Positions 5,822 to 13,910 of a stretch of 64,000 nt of DNA are shown here, piece after piece (position 1 is the first letter of the stretch; every line of letters begins with the position of its first letter). This DNA is from a virus, in IMG/VR virus record IMGVR_UViG_3300006931_000001, positions 1-64,000 of that record, one strand, 5' to 3'. Below the pieces are notes generated by a model. The model ran no database searches. It was given only the letters and a program-made list of their open reading frames with translations, and had not been told where the DNA came from. A program made the translations under genes and the position numbers.

Positions 5822-6196
5822 TTATTTCCTTGACTTGATGAACGTTACAGGAACCATGATGACCGAGCGTTGCAGACGTGAATCGTTTGTGAGATTCGGT
5901 CGAGCAATAACACGCTGACTGAGTGGACGTGTGAAGCGTTCGGTTTTTTCACCGAATGGATCGTCATCCTCTTCCAGCTCGTACAGCTTAGGAAGAATTG
6001 GTGTGATTTCTAGCGATGCATATGGTGAGGTGTCGCACTCCAAGGGCACATCCGCGATGACCGTGTCTTCCCAATCATCGTAAATGAACGTATTTGGAAC
6101 GAGAACAGCTACAGGCATAGTCAAGGATACTTTGTCACCTTGAAGCTGTCGCATGACTGCTGTGGTCAGATATACATCATCATCTAGATCGATCAT
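5822..6196 (-). CDS. Hypothetical protein, 124 aa
   Basis: Start taken at ATG 6194-6196 (M-I-D-L-D-D-D-V-Y-L-T-T), just after the upstream gene ends; a longer version would run through that gene. The protein is acidic in the middle (Y-E-L-E-E-D-D-D-P-F-G) with probable strands V-S-L-T-M-P-V-A-V-L-V-P and S-V-I-M-V-P-V-T-F-I near the ends. No family recognised. Confidence 0.6.
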   Translation of the reverse strand: MIDLDDDVYLTTAVMRQLQGDKVSLTMPVAVLVPNTFIYDDWEDTVIADVPLECDTSPYASLEITPILPKLYELEEDDDPFGEKTERFTRPLSQRVIARPNLTNDSRLQRSVIMVPVTFIKSRK

Positions 6197-6200
6197 GTTG

Positions 6201-6515
6201 TCACTTCCAAGAAAGAGTAATCTTCGTACCGTGAAATGCTGTTGGCGTGGTGGCAGATGGAGCGTGGTACGTAATCCAAAGCTCTTTGGGCTTGAATTTC
6301 TTTTTGATCTCTTTGAGAGTTGTGTATGCAACAAGTGTTTCATCTGCAATCAGCAGATTGATGGTACCTGTCGTTGGATGTACTTCGATGATGAATTTGT
6401 GAAGCTTGCTTGCTTCGAGCATCGCTAGTGCAGCGATAATATCGGCATCGCTGTATATTGACTTCCAAGATTTAACATTGCCAAAAAATAAATAGGTGCG
6501 AAGTTCCGTTGTCAT
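6201..6515 (-). CDS. Hypothetical protein, 104 aa
   Basis: ATG at 6513-6515 immediately after the upstream TAA. Mixed alpha/beta pattern: strands R-T-Y-L-F-F-G and K-F-I-I-E-V-H, helix D-I-I-A-A-L-A-M-L-E-A, then T-I-N-L-L-I-A-D and lysine-rich K-E-I-K-K-K-F-K-P-K. Soluble, no cysteines. Unrecognised. Confidence 0.6.
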   Translation of the reverse strand: MTTELRTYLFFGNVKSWKSIYSDADIIAALAMLEASKLHKFIIEVHPTTGTINLLIADETLVAYTTLKEIKKKFKPKELWITYHAPSATTPTAFHGTKITLSWK

Positions 6516-6713
6516 TTACTCTTCCTCTGTGTTGTCGAAGCCATCGCAATATACGAGATATGCTTGTTCGATGTCCGCGTTGTCCCAATGATCAGGACGC
6601 TCACCTTTAAATTCGATACCACGTACTCGAGTATTACGAAAGCATGATGGCCTACCTCTGCGTGCATCATCGATACCACGCTGGCGCCAATAATTGAGAA
6701 GATAATCTGGCAT
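6516..6713 (-). CDS. Hypothetical protein, 65 aa
   Basis: ATG at 6711-6713, just after the upstream stop. A small charged protein beginning M-P-D-Y-L-L-N-Y-W-R-Q-R-G with basic N-terminal half and acidic C-terminus (N-T-E-E-E). A second overlapping frame (6512-6718) is open but fits the gene spacing less well. Function unknown. Confidence 0.6.
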   Translation of the reverse strand: MPDYLLNYWRQRGIDDARRGRPSCFRNTRVRGIEFKGERPDHWDNADIEQAYLVYCDGFDNTEEE

Positions 6714-6714
6714 G

Positions 6715-6993
6715 TCATTTTCTCCGTGTCCTGAATTTACCTGTCTCGGGGTTTTTCACATCTTCTGCAAAGTAGAGATCAATGAAAGGCGCCTCGGGCC
6801 ATTTCTTGTGCGCTACCTTTCTTGCGAGCTTTGCGTTCTTAGCTTTTACGCTGCCAAGTAATGTGAACACTTCGCTGTATTTTGGTACCTTACCGATATG
6901 TGTTGGTAGACCAGATGCAGGATCCTTGATCTTAATCTTCTCACCTGCGTTGTGATTCTTCTTTTTGATCTTCGTGTATGCGAAGAACTTCAT
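6715..6993 (-). CDS. Hypothetical basic protein, 92 aa
   Basis: Start placed at ATG 6991-6993 (M-K-F-F-A-Y-T-K-I-K-K-K), overlapping the upstream stop (ATGA). Lysine-rich throughout and ending F-R-T-R-R-K. The pattern of a strand (K-F-F-A-Y), a helix (A-K-N-A-K-L-A-R-K-V-A-H-K-K-W) and another strand (F-I-D-L-Y-F-A) may form a small alpha/beta domain that binds nucleic acid. That is inference from charge only. Confidence 0.6.
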   Translation of the reverse strand: MKFFAYTKIKKKNHNAGEKIKIKDPASGLPTHIGKVPKYSEVFTLLGSVKAKNAKLARKVAHKKWPEAPFIDLYFAEDVKNPETGKFRTRRK

Positions 6994-7214
6994 AGAAGGT
7001 GCGCGATCTGAAAGCACGTACGAATACTATCAGTCTTGCACTCAGTGCACTGCTGTGTGTGTATATCGTCTACGACATAATGACAATTGATGCACATGCC
7101 AGGGGTTGCATCATCATTTGCAGCTGCATCTAGCATTTCAGTTGGTGAGTCATAACCAATTGCGTCTGCAAGAATTTCCAGCAAATCATCGTGACCAAAT
7201 TTCGTCTTATTCAT
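6990..7214 (-). CDS. Small zinc-ribbon-like protein, 74 aa
   Basis: N-terminal helices (D-D-L-L-E-I-L-A-D-A-I-G-Y), then C-I-N-C-H...C-T-E-C around residues 41-59, a four-cysteine zinc ribbon spacing. A fifth Cys lies near the C-terminus. The ribosome site AAAGGAG precedes the ATG (7212-7214). Zinc ribbons of this size often contact nucleic acid or RNA polymerase, but no specific role can be assigned. Confidence 0.65.
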   Translation of the reverse strand: MNKTKFGHDDLLEILADAIGYDSPTEMLDAAANDDATPGMCINCHYVVDDIHTQQCTECKTDSIRTCFQIAHLL

Positions 7215-7292
7215 ATCTAGCTCCTTTGGTTATGGTTAATCAACACCATACAAACCAGAAAGAAACACATTTCTGATCTGAGTTGCTGTTGA

Positions 7293-7736
7293 TTACTTTT
7301 CGGACGGTTGCGGTACTTTGGATCCTCGTGGCATTCGCCGCGTTATTGCGCAATCCTCGTATAGCGCATCACATTGAATCAGACGATTCGGTGCGAGTTC
7401 CTCCGCATCCTCTATCCACATTTCCACGATATTGGTCATCGATGCTACCACCTGATGACCGAAGTCCGCGATTTGATCGTCACTGACGCCAATAGCACGC
7501 ATTTGTGCACCGACAGCCGCAGCCGTCCACTGCTTCATGAATGTGTTCAGCAGCTTTGTCTTGATTTCATCCTGAGTGACACGCTTCGGTTCGCTCAGTG
7601 CATGTGCCAATTTTTGGCGCATGTTATTTTCGTGTGTGGTGAGTGTGCGTACTTGAGTTTCTTCGTTTCTGGTTTTCTGGCTCATGTCTGCTTTGATTCT
7701 CAGATTCCGAGTTGGTGTTTCTTTGAAATCACTCAT
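7293..7736 (-). CDS. Hypothetical protein, 147 aa
   Basis: Start chosen at ATG 7734-7736 (M-S-D-F-K-E-T-P-T-R), two bases after the preceding gene. The N-terminal 60 residues are polar and probably unstructured. The middle is helical (I-K-T-K-L-L-N-T-F-M-K-Q-W and F-G-H-Q-V-V-A-S-M-T-N-I-V-E-M-W). Two cysteines near the C-terminus are isolated. A gap of 78 bases (7215-7292) separates it from the next gene and holds only that gene's ribosome site. Confidence 0.6.
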   Translation of the reverse strand: MSDFKETPTRNLRIKADMSQKTRNEETQVRTLTTHENNMRQKLAHALSEPKRVTQDEIKTKLLNTFMKQWTAAAVGAQMRAIGVSDDQIADFGHQVVASMTNIVEMWIEDAEELAPNRLIQCDALYEDCAITRRMPRGSKVPQPSEK

Positions 7737-7738
7737 TT

Positions 7739-7936
7739 TCAAATCGCTTTGCAAAAGAAAATGTAAGTTGCTTGTCTTGGAAAACAATTAGCGGTGGTAG
7801 CCCACTTTACATGCTCGCGATTACGTGCCTTCATGGTTACATCTACGAAACTCCAGCGCCAACCAGCAGGACGCCGCTCAAGCTTGCCGATTCGGCAAAC
7901 GTACCATCGTGCTCGATGTCTTTGCTTGGTTTGCAT
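7739..7936 (-). CDS. Hypothetical basic protein, 65 aa, first leftward gene
   Basis: ATG at 7934-7936, preceded by an A/G-rich ribosome site (AAGGAAAGAAGG). The product is strongly basic and aromatic (R-H-R-A-R-W-Y-V-C-R-I-G-K-L-E-R-R, G-W-R-W-S-F-V-D-V) with three cysteines. It is the promoter-proximal gene of the leftward block and lies just downstream of a palindrome at 7952-7968, so it may be tightly regulated. Unrecognised. Confidence 0.6.
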   Translation of the reverse strand: MQTKQRHRARWYVCRIGKLERRPAGWRWSFVDVTMKARNREHVKWATTANCFPRQATYIFFCKAI

Positions 7937-7951
7937 GGCCTTCTTTCCTTT

Positions 7952-7968
7952 TCCTTAAGCCTTAAGGA
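7952..7968. repeat. Palindrome TCCTTAAG-C-CTTAAGGA
   Basis: An 8-bp inverted repeat with one central base, 16 bases upstream of the first leftward ATG. The position suits an operator controlling leftward transcription; there is no following T-run, so a terminator is unlikely. Confidence 0.7.
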
Positions 7969-8074
7969 GCTTGCAGGAAATTCCACGCGCTAGATTTTTC
8001 TTTTGAATTTTCGCATACTTAGAAGATTGTTCGCGAGACTCGCCGGAGAATGCGGTACCGTAAGGCTGGTCAGA

Positions 8075-8097
8075 CCGTACAACGGAGCGTTGTACGG
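8075..8097. repeat. Palindrome CCGTACAACG-GAG-CGTTGTACGG
   Basis: A perfect 10-bp inverted repeat with a three-base centre, 12 bases before the ATG of the ribbon-helix-helix gene and just before its GGAGG ribosome site. No T-run follows. As DNA it would suit a dimeric repressor; as RNA it would form a stable hairpin next to the ribosome site. Confidence 0.75.
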
Positions 8098-8109
8098 CAT
8101 GGAGGTACC

Positions 8110-8271
8110 ATGCTCGAACAGCGAGCAGCACGTACGCGGTACGTTGGCTTTCGTGCAACCAAACAGGAAGCGAAAGCCATCGCACGATACGCACGGCAAA
8201 TAAATCTACCTGTAACAGACATAATGCGAATACTCTGGAAACAATTAATAACAGGAAAGGTCAAATTGTGA
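8110..8271 (+). CDS. Ribbon-helix-helix-like DNA-binding protein, 53 aa
   Basis: Start chosen at ATG 8110 because GGAGG lies five bases upstream; a longer frame from 8050 would cross the palindrome. The segment R-Y-V-G-F-R-A-T is a plausible N-terminal strand and K-Q-E-A-K-A-I-A-R-Y-A-R-Q followed by L-P-V-T-D-I-M-R-I-L-W-K are two helices, the strand-helix-helix pattern of MetJ/Arc/CopG-type proteins, which bind palindromes as dimers. The perfect palindrome just upstream is the natural candidate target. Confidence 0.6.
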   Translation: MLEQRAARTRYVGFRATKQEAKAIARYARQINLPVTDIMRILWKQLITGKVKL

Positions 8272-8642
8272 ATGTAGCTTTATACACTGTAACATATCCA
8301 GTGCGTGACAGCAGTATGTTTAACAATTGTCAAGTCTCTGTGCCAATCGGCGCTGAATTAAGACGTACAGTTTTACTGCATGGACAGAGTACGCTTGTGG
8401 CTGGCACTAAAGGAAACAATATATCGTTTCCTGTGTTTGTGTTTCATTATACATATGATTATTCTGCGTCCAGAGAATTAACCACAGACACGTTAATTAC
8501 AGAGACCAGAAAATATGCATTTGTGTTTCCTACACAAAGCACGGAGCTTCCTGATAATAGTCAATTTAGAATTTTAGTATTGGACACGTCTGGGCAGCCT
8601 GGCGAACTAGCAATGCCTATCGCTATCTATGAGGTAATTTAA
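8268..8642 (+). CDS. Hypothetical protein, 124 aa
   Basis: GTG start overlapping the preceding stop (GTGA), with AGGAAAGG upstream. The sequence is beta-rich with alternating hydrophobic strands (A-L-Y-T-V-T-Y-P-V, F-P-V-F-V-F-H-Y-T-Y, Y-A-F-V-F-P-T, F-R-I-L-V-L-D) and no helix prediction, suggesting a small beta sandwich, perhaps a structural or secreted protein. It sits immediately before thyX. Confidence 0.6.
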   Translation: MNVALYTVTYPVRDSSMFNNCQVSVPIGAELRRTVLLHGQSTLVAGTKGNNISFPVFVFHYTYDYSASRELTTDTLITETRKYAFVFPTQSTELPDNSQFRILVLDTSGQPGELAMPIAIYEVI

Positions 8643-8643
8643 A

Positions 8644-9705
8644 ATGATCAAATGTCCTGAGTGCGGATTCGATATTTCAGTATCAGGTAGGATGCGAATT
8701 TTTGGTGTGCATTTCGCAAAACCTACAGATATAAAACCGTGTCCTGCAAGTTGGCTTAATATTCCTGATGAATTACGCCGATCGATTGTGACTAGTGAGA
8801 AAGATGAAAAGGAGACTGCGACAATATTACATACACCGACGATTTGTGCGTTAACTGCACCTGAAGTTTTTCATACTGCACACGGGACGCCTTATTTGAA
8901 AGAACCAGGCATCTCGATCATTTCGATGCCTTCATTTTATCCAGCTGCTATCAATTCATTCATTGCGAGTTTTGGTTTCTTTGATGCTGACGATTATGTT
9001 CAGGATTTTTTTACTGAGGACAAGACACATGCCTTGGAGGATGGCGTAGCATTAGCTAAATTTGCTGGACAATTATGCTACATGTCTTTTGGTGAAGCAC
9101 GAACCAAAAATGTAGATGCTGCAAAATATATTGATCATATTTTGCAATCTGGTCATGGCTCGGTGCTTGAACACGCAAATTACACTCTGTTATTTTGGGG
9201 AATTGATAGATCATGCACGCATGAAATTGTGAGGCATCGTGCAGGTTTTGGATTTAGTCAGGTGAGTCAACGGTACGTGAATGGTAAAACATTACGTTTT
9301 GTAGAACGGCCTGAATATCAACAAGATGCTGCATTACATGCACGATTTGAAAAATGGATTGATTCTGCGCGTCAAGAATATGATGAACGTGCCGACGCGT
9401 TAAAGGCGCTCAAGATTGGTGAAGGTTTGCCAGCTACGGAGTCACGAAAAGCTCGAAATCAGGCAGCACGTGCAGCGTTACCGAATGAAACAGAAGCACC
9501 GATTGTAATCACAGGTAACGTACGAGCTTGGCGTAACTTTATTGAGCAGAGAGCTAGTGTAAACGCAGAACCGTTGATTAGAAACGTGGCACTTAATACA
9601 TACAAGGTATTATGTGTTGTATCTCCACTGTTCTTTGATGATTACAAAGAAACTATAGACAGTCAAGGGAGGCGAGCTCTTGTGACGGCATATCGGAAGG
9701 TGTAA
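8644..9705 (+). CDS. thyX: Flavin-dependent thymidylate synthase
   Basis: ThyX converts dUMP to dTMP using methylene-tetrahydrofolate, NADPH and FAD. The signature is at about residues 198-212: R-H-R-A-G-F-G-F-S-Q-V-S-Q-R-Y, a form of the RHR-x7/8-S motif. Other landmarks are the upstream H-G-S-V-L-E-H (about 170) and the C-terminal R-A-W-R-N-F-I-E-Q-R with I-R-N-V-A. At 353 residues it is longer than the usual 220-270: an N-terminal extension has C-P-E-C and one further Cys, which may form a zinc site. In the signature, the usual S-I-N-E is replaced by F-G-F-S-Q. It probably works with the dCTP deaminase and thymidylate kinase encoded 5 kb downstream. Confidence 0.88.
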   Translation: MIKCPECGFDISVSGRMRIFGVHFAKPTDIKPCPASWLNIPDELRRSIVTSEKDEKETATILHTPTICALTAPEVFHTAHGTPYLKEPGISIISMPSFYPAAINSFIASFGFFDADDYVQDFFTEDKTHALEDGVALAKFAGQLCYMSFGEARTKNVDAAKYIDHILQSGHGSVLEHANYTLLFWGIDRSCTHEIVRHRAGFGFSQVSQRYVNGKTLRFVERPEYQQDAALHARFEKWIDSARQEYDERADALKALKIGEGLPATESRKARNQAARAALPNETEAPIVITGNVRAWRNFIEQRASVNAEPLIRNVALNTYKVLCVVSPLFFDDYKETIDSQGRRALVTAYRKV

Positions 9706-9798
9706 CGTCGTCGAGAAATGAATTGCTAGCATTTCGTGGTTGCTAGCACGCTGCTAGGTGTGCTAGATGTAGGGACAGTCATAGAAGGAAGCTGGAAC
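9706..9798. repeat. Four TGCTAG hexamers upstream of a zinc-ribbon gene
   Basis: TGCTAG occurs at 9724, 9741, 9752 and 9761, the first two as the longer TTGCTAGCA. The cluster lies in the only non-coding gap of this block, between thyX and the next gene, so a regulatory role is plausible but unproven. The frame of the next gene is also open through it from a GTG at 9736. Confidence 0.4.
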
Positions 9799-10035
9799 AT
9801 GTCGCATCTTAATGTCACTGAACACAATACCAAAGAAGTCTGTCCGCGTTGTGAGCGCGAGTATCTTAATCACGTGCATTGTGGAAATAGTGGTTGTTCG
9901 CGATACCTAGTTGTGTGTTCAGTGTGTGACAAACGGCAAGCGGTTGAAGCCTTCATGCGTGATCATCTTGCTAATTGCGCACATACACTAAACATATTTT
10001 CTGAAATTGCACATCGCTTCAAATTATCAGCATAG
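9799..10035 (+). CDS. Zinc-ribbon protein, 78 aa
   Basis: Start chosen at ATG 9799, with AAGGAAG upstream, rather than GTG 9736. It has C-P-R-C, C-G-N-S-G-C, C-S-V-C and H...C in about 55 residues, enough for two zinc sites. The C-terminal third is helical. It is the last gene before a strong terminator. Zinc binding is inferred from spacing; the partner is unknown. Confidence 0.6.
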   Translation: MSHLNVTEHNTKEVCPRCEREYLNHVHCGNSGCSRYLVVCSVCDKRQAVEAFMRDHLANCAHTLNIFSEIAHRFKLSA

Positions 10036-10057
10036 TGCTGATTAATTGAGTGAGATT

Positions 10058-10089
10058 AGGCACCATAGAAATATGGTGCCTTTTCTTTT
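10058..10089 (+). terminator. Rho-independent terminator
   Basis: A perfect 10-bp stem (AGGCACCATA / TATGGTGCCT) with a GAAA tetraloop, followed by TTTCTTTT. It lies 22 bases after the zinc-ribbon gene and before the tail spike gene, ending the 8.1-10.0 kb transcription unit. Confidence 0.95.
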
Positions 10090-10108
10090 GGCTTAACTTA
10101 AAGGATTT

Positions 10109-12154
10109 ATGACTACTAATTTTTGTTTTAATAATTCCACTTTATGGACACCAAAAACAGATGCTAATACTGTAACTTCACCTAACACACAGTGGGCTGC
10201 AGCTGATACCGAATTAGTGAGACTTGCGCTATTAGATATAAAGACGGCTGTAGGTACATTATTTATTAATGTAAAAGCAGCTTATGGTGCAGTTGGAAAC
10301 GGCTTGGTTGATGATACAGCTGCAATTCAGGCCGCTATCACAGAAAATCCAGGTCGGACTATTTACTTTCCGCGCGGTCGTTATCTAATAAGTTCTACAT
10401 TGTTTATTACGAATACGTGCACACACTTACTTGGAGATTTCTTTCAGCGCAGTACAAATCCCGTAAGTGGTGTCATTGTTAATGGTGGAACAGAGTTGTA
10501 CTATACAGGAACAGGCCCTGTTATTCAAATTGGTACAGATAATGGTCTTGGTGACTGGGCTTTTGCGGATCTTACACATGGTTATGATGGACCGCAAGAT
10601 CACTCGATTGAAAATTTATGGATACGTCACGTAGCGCCAGACACGCCGTTGAATTCTGTTGGTACTGTAGATCCACACTTTAAGACTGGCGCTTACGGGA
10701 TTTGGGATTGGAGGGGTGGCGGGATAATTCTTCGAAATGTTGGCATAGAAGCATTTGAATCTAACTATGTCGGCATTCAGTCAGACATTAATTTCTTTTT
10801 TAATGTCTCTAGTTTTTACTCTAAATACGGATGTTATTTTGGTCCTCGCTCTGATCAAAATCGTATTTATGGTATGTATTCATTTTTCTGTGATCGTTGT
10901 ATTACTATAGACAGAGCTGGCCAGACCGAAATATATGGCGGTGTGTACGCATTTTGTGGTACTGCAACAAGTAGTCATATTGAAATTCGACGCGGTAGTC
11001 ACGGTGCTCTAATACATGGCGCATGGTTTGAAAACTCTGGTGTGGGTTTTCAGGGGAATATGCAATCATTTGTTTCTGCAGGTGAGGTCAGTGGATACGG
11101 CGCAGGTGGTAGCATTTCCTCACCCGGCGGTGCGCCAACGACAACGCCAGTTGCAGGTGTGAGTTTGCGTAATCCACATTGTTACAATCTTCCAGCCGGT
11201 GCAGCACATACCAATTATCTTGCGTCTGTTGGTTTCTGTAATCAATTTGTGCTTGAACAGCCGACAGAATACATCCTGAGTGGCTTATCGTCATTCAATT
11301 GTCTTGTTGCAATTCAGGCTGGATTTGCACCGACAACTACGGATACTCAGATTGCAATATACGATGCTCCTGAAACATTACTGCGAACACAGTGTTTTCA
11401 GAATCTTGGTGCTGGCGCTGTAACTGCGTATATTAGGAATTTTAGGAGCCATGATTCTGTAATTCTAGGGCTAGATACGACTGCATCACATACAATTCGT
11501 GGTGCTATTACGCATGCGGCACCTGCAGGTGTTAATGCATTTACAACTACAAATGCAAACGTAGGTCAGACTGCAGCGCCGGCGAATTGGCGACTTGTGT
11601 CTAGTGGATCTTATGATACAACGGCTGGCGCGTTATTTCCTGTTGGTGTTTTGATTCAGCATACGGCTACGCGAAACGCTGGAGCGAACTCTTTGGGTAG
11701 TACAGCTCTGTCTGTAGACTGCACAGGCGGACAGTCTAATCAGGCGGTTATTACAGCTCGTGGTGATAACAGATTTAATCAAACATCTGGTATTTTTGAA
11801 ATTGCACAATCGTTGTATCTTAGCAAGCGTGTAGCACCAACTACATTAACTACAGATCAAACTGATTGGAACTTTACTGGGCTCTCTGACGCTACGATAA
11901 TCTTTGTAACAAGCACAGTTAATGTACTTATAAACAGTATGGTAATTGATGCAAACTCTGCTAACGGTCGTGATGTTATCTTCTATAATAATAATGCGTT
12001 AGGAGGTGCCACACAGACACTTGTGCATGAAGCTGGAACAGGTACAGCTGCACGTAAATTTCAAGGTAAGAGCTATGCTAATACTGTGGTAAATCCAGGC
12101 AACGGTTTTCGTTTACGTTACGATTCTACTATCTCAAGAATTATTGTTCTCTAA
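10109..12154 (+). CDS. Tail spike / pectate-lyase-like beta-helix protein
   Basis: A 681-residue protein. Residues about 57-75 (A-A-Y-G-A-V-G-N-G-L-V-D-D-T-A-A-I-Q) are the classic start of the pectate lyase 3/glycosyl hydrolase 28-type beta helix in phage tail spikes, followed by I-Y-F-P-R-G-R-Y-L-I. The body is made of short beta repeats rich in G, N and S. The C-terminal 150 residues look like a separate beta-rich tip. Such proteins bind and often cut surface polysaccharide. It sits beside the lysis genes instead of with the other tail genes. Catalytic residues cannot be chosen by eye. Confidence 0.75.
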   Translation: MTTNFCFNNSTLWTPKTDANTVTSPNTQWAAADTELVRLALLDIKTAVGTLFINVKAAYGAVGNGLVDDTAAIQAAITENPGRTIYFPRGRYLISSTLFITNTCTHLLGDFFQRSTNPVSGVIVNGGTELYYTGTGPVIQIGTDNGLGDWAFADLTHGYDGPQDHSIENLWIRHVAPDTPLNSVGTVDPHFKTGAYGIWDWRGGGIILRNVGIEAFESNYVGIQSDINFFFNVSSFYSKYGCYFGPRSDQNRIYGMYSFFCDRCITIDRAGQTEIYGGVYAFCGTATSSHIEIRRGSHGALIHGAWFENSGVGFQGNMQSFVSAGEVSGYGAGGSISSPGGAPTTTPVAGVSLRNPHCYNLPAGAAHTNYLASVGFCNQFVLEQPTEYILSGLSSFNCLVAIQAGFAPTTTDTQIAIYDAPETLLRTQCFQNLGAGAVTAYIRNFRSHDSVILGLDTTASHTIRGAITHAAPAGVNAFTTTNANVGQTAAPANWRLVSSGSYDTTAGALFPVGVLIQHTATRNAGANSLGSTALSVDCTGGQSNQAVITARGDNRFNQTSGIFEIAQSLYLSKRVAPTTLTTDQTDWNFTGLSDATIIFVTSTVNVLINSMVIDANSANGRDVIFYNNNALGGATQTLVHEAGTGTAARKFQGKSYANTVVNPGNGFRLRYDSTISRIIVL

Positions 12155-12166
12155 AGAAAATACACA

Positions 12167-12664
12167 ATGATGAAAAAGTTTTTGATTGTTATCATGTTTG
12201 TTTGTGGTTTTTCGAGTATGGCTTTTGCTGATTCTGGTTCCGCGTTTGTTACGATATTTGATGATGTTGTACATGTGGCTGGTTATGCATTGAGTTTGTT
12301 ACTTATGTCTCTTGTGAGTTTGATGGCTTATAAAATTCAACAAAAATACCACGTCTCGATTCCTGGAACATGGCTTGATTCTGTGCATAAGGTTATAGAT
12401 CAGAGCATTGCTTACGCAGAAGAACGAGCACACGTATTTGCAGAAAGTAATCCTCTAACAAGCAATGAGAAATTGAACACAGCCTTGAATTTTACACTCA
12501 ACATACTTGGTGACGATAAACGATTGGTTTCTCTAGGCAAGGATAAGATCAAACAATTGATAGAAGCTCGATTAAATCAAGTACGTAATGATCAATTGAA
12601 TGTGGCACTTCAGGCAGAAGATGCTCCGACGATGAAGACTTTTGTTACTCTAGGAGATAAATAA
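12167..12664 (+). CDS. Putative holin
   Basis: A 165-residue protein with two hydrophobic segments: residues 1-22, which resemble a signal peptide ending A-F-A-D, and about 38-56 (Y-A-L-S-L-L-L-M-S-L-V-S-L-M-A). The remaining soluble part is helical and charged. The layout of a membrane helix followed by a helical domain with V-H-K-V-I-D-Q-S-I-A-Y-A-E-E resembles LL-H-type holins. It directly precedes a lipoprotein and the endolysin, so it is the best candidate for the pore that releases the endolysin. Two ATG codons are adjacent at 12167 and 12170. Confidence 0.6.
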   Translation: MMKKFLIVIMFVCGFSSMAFADSGSAFVTIFDDVVHVAGYALSLLLMSLVSLMAYKIQQKYHVSIPGTWLDSVHKVIDQSIAYAEERAHVFAESNPLTSNEKLNTALNFTLNILGDDKRLVSLGKDKIKQLIEARLNQVRNDQLNVALQAEDAPTMKTFVTLGDK

Positions 12665-13053
12665 TGAATAAGATAACAATTGTATTAGCAAGTTTATTTA
12701 TTAGTTGCTCTTGGTTTAACAAGGAAGTTAAGCCTACAATCAATGGCGTGATTGATTGCCTTAAGGTTGAGAAGAGTAATATTGAGAAGGAATTGGATAT
12801 AGTCTCTGTAGTTATGGACGTTGTAGTAGCTATATTTGATATGATACGAGATGGTGGCGATCTTAGTAATGCTATAGATACACTGATTGCAAAATATACT
12901 CCTAAGCTCGGAGATAATGCTGAAAATACTATAGCATGTATCGTTAAAGCATATAAAGATACACGTACTACAGGTGTAGAACATTCTCTTATTATGCAAG
13001 AGGACAGTATTGATGTATTAACTCGTAAGCGTGGCTGGCGTTTTGCTCAGTAA
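12664..13053 (+). CDS. Putative lipoprotein in lysis group
   Basis: A 129-residue protein starting M-N-K-I-T-I-V-L-A-S-L-F-I-S-C, a short lipoprotein signal with C15 as the likely lipidated residue. A second hydrophobic stretch (V-S-V-V-M-D-V-V-V-A-I-F) lies around residue 50. The ATG overlaps the stop of the holin candidate (TAATG). Position between holin and endolysin suggests a spanin-like or regulatory role in lysis, which is inference. Confidence 0.6.
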   Translation: MNKITIVLASLFISCSWFNKEVKPTINGVIDCLKVEKSNIEKELDIVSVVMDVVVAIFDMIRDGGDLSNAIDTLIAKYTPKLGDNAENTIACIVKAYKDTRTTGVEHSLIMQEDSIDVLTRKRGWRFAQ

Positions 13054-13061
13054 GAGGTTAT

Positions 13062-13904
13062 ATGATTTTAGGTGTAGATTACGCAAGCATTGACAAAAAT
13101 GAAACGCCGAATTTCGAACTCGCGTATAAGTCTGGTATTCGTTTTGCCATTATGCGCGGAACCTATGGCATGTGGGTTGATCCTGTTCGCGTTCGTGACT
13201 TACAAAAATCAAGTAAGTTGATGACAACAGGCTCTTATTTATTTCCTATATATACTGACGATCCTATAGCAGAAGCTAACGCGTTTGCTGATGCAGTAGG
13301 ACCACTAACACATGGAAGTTTTCCACCTATTTTGGACATTGAATTTCCAGGAGGTATTCTAGCTACAAACAAAACACCAAAACAGGCAGTTGATTGGTTA
13401 ACGCAACTCGGATTACAGCTCCATAAACGATATGGAGCTCTCATGCTTTATACTTCTGGTCGTGTATGGCATGAAGATTTACAAGATGCAATATCCGTAT
13501 TTTTTAGCCAGTGTCCTTTATGGTTGGCACGCTATAGTTTTAAAACACGAGATGAAGCACACTTTACCGATAAGGTATTGCCTGGAGTAGTGCCACCACA
13601 ATTAGGTGATTCTGATGATTACTGGATTCACCAGTTTCAGGGAGATGCCGTGCATTGTCCTGGTTTTTCTAGTACAGTAGATTTAAATTTATTTCGTATT
13701 TTACGCTTAGGAACGCGTGGTTCTCGCGTTAGTTGGTTGATGGATCGACTCGGCATGCCACGCTCTAAGATTGAAAAAGAAAATGTGTTTGATGCACAGG
13801 TAGAAAAAGTAATCAAAGAATACCAAGAATCTCACAATTTAACTATTGACGGTATCGTCGGACCAGTCACGTTTTCACACGTGTGTTGGGAAAATCCTTC
13901 GTAA
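13062..13904 (+). CDS. Endolysin: GH25 muramidase with peptidoglycan-binding domain
   Basis: A 280-residue lysozyme. The N-terminal domain (residues 1-210) starts I-L-G-V-D-Y-A and contains P-P-I-L-D-I-E-F, the D-x-E catalytic pair of GH25 muramidases, then L-M-L-Y-T-S-G and W-L-A-R-Y, also typical. The C-terminal 60 residues have the peptidoglycan-binding-1 pattern V-I-K-E-Y-Q-E-S-H-N-L-T-I-D-G-I-V-G-P with T-F. It cleaves the MurNAc-GlcNAc bond. There is no signal peptide, so release depends on the holin candidate upstream. Confidence 0.85.
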   Translation: MILGVDYASIDKNETPNFELAYKSGIRFAIMRGTYGMWVDPVRVRDLQKSSKLMTTGSYLFPIYTDDPIAEANAFADAVGPLTHGSFPPILDIEFPGGILATNKTPKQAVDWLTQLGLQLHKRYGALMLYTSGRVWHEDLQDAISVFFSQCPLWLARYSFKTRDEAHFTDKVLPGVVPPQLGDSDDYWIHQFQGDAVHCPGFSSTVDLNLFRILRLGTRGSRVSWLMDRLGMPRSKIEKENVFDAQVEKVIKEYQESHNLTIDGIVGPVTFSHVCWENPS

Positions 13905-13910
13905 TTAATT

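Larger units (their letters stand above)
7937..8109. promoter_or_regulatory. Divergent control region between leftward and rightward genes
   Basis: All genes to the left point left and all to the right point right, so promoters for both directions are expected here. No good sigma-70-type pair could be read with confidence. The region holds two perfect palindromes (annotated separately) and two GGTACC hexamers flanking the second palindrome. The first rightward gene encodes a ribbon-helix-helix-type DNA-binding protein, so autoregulation here is likely but inferred. Confidence 0.5.
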
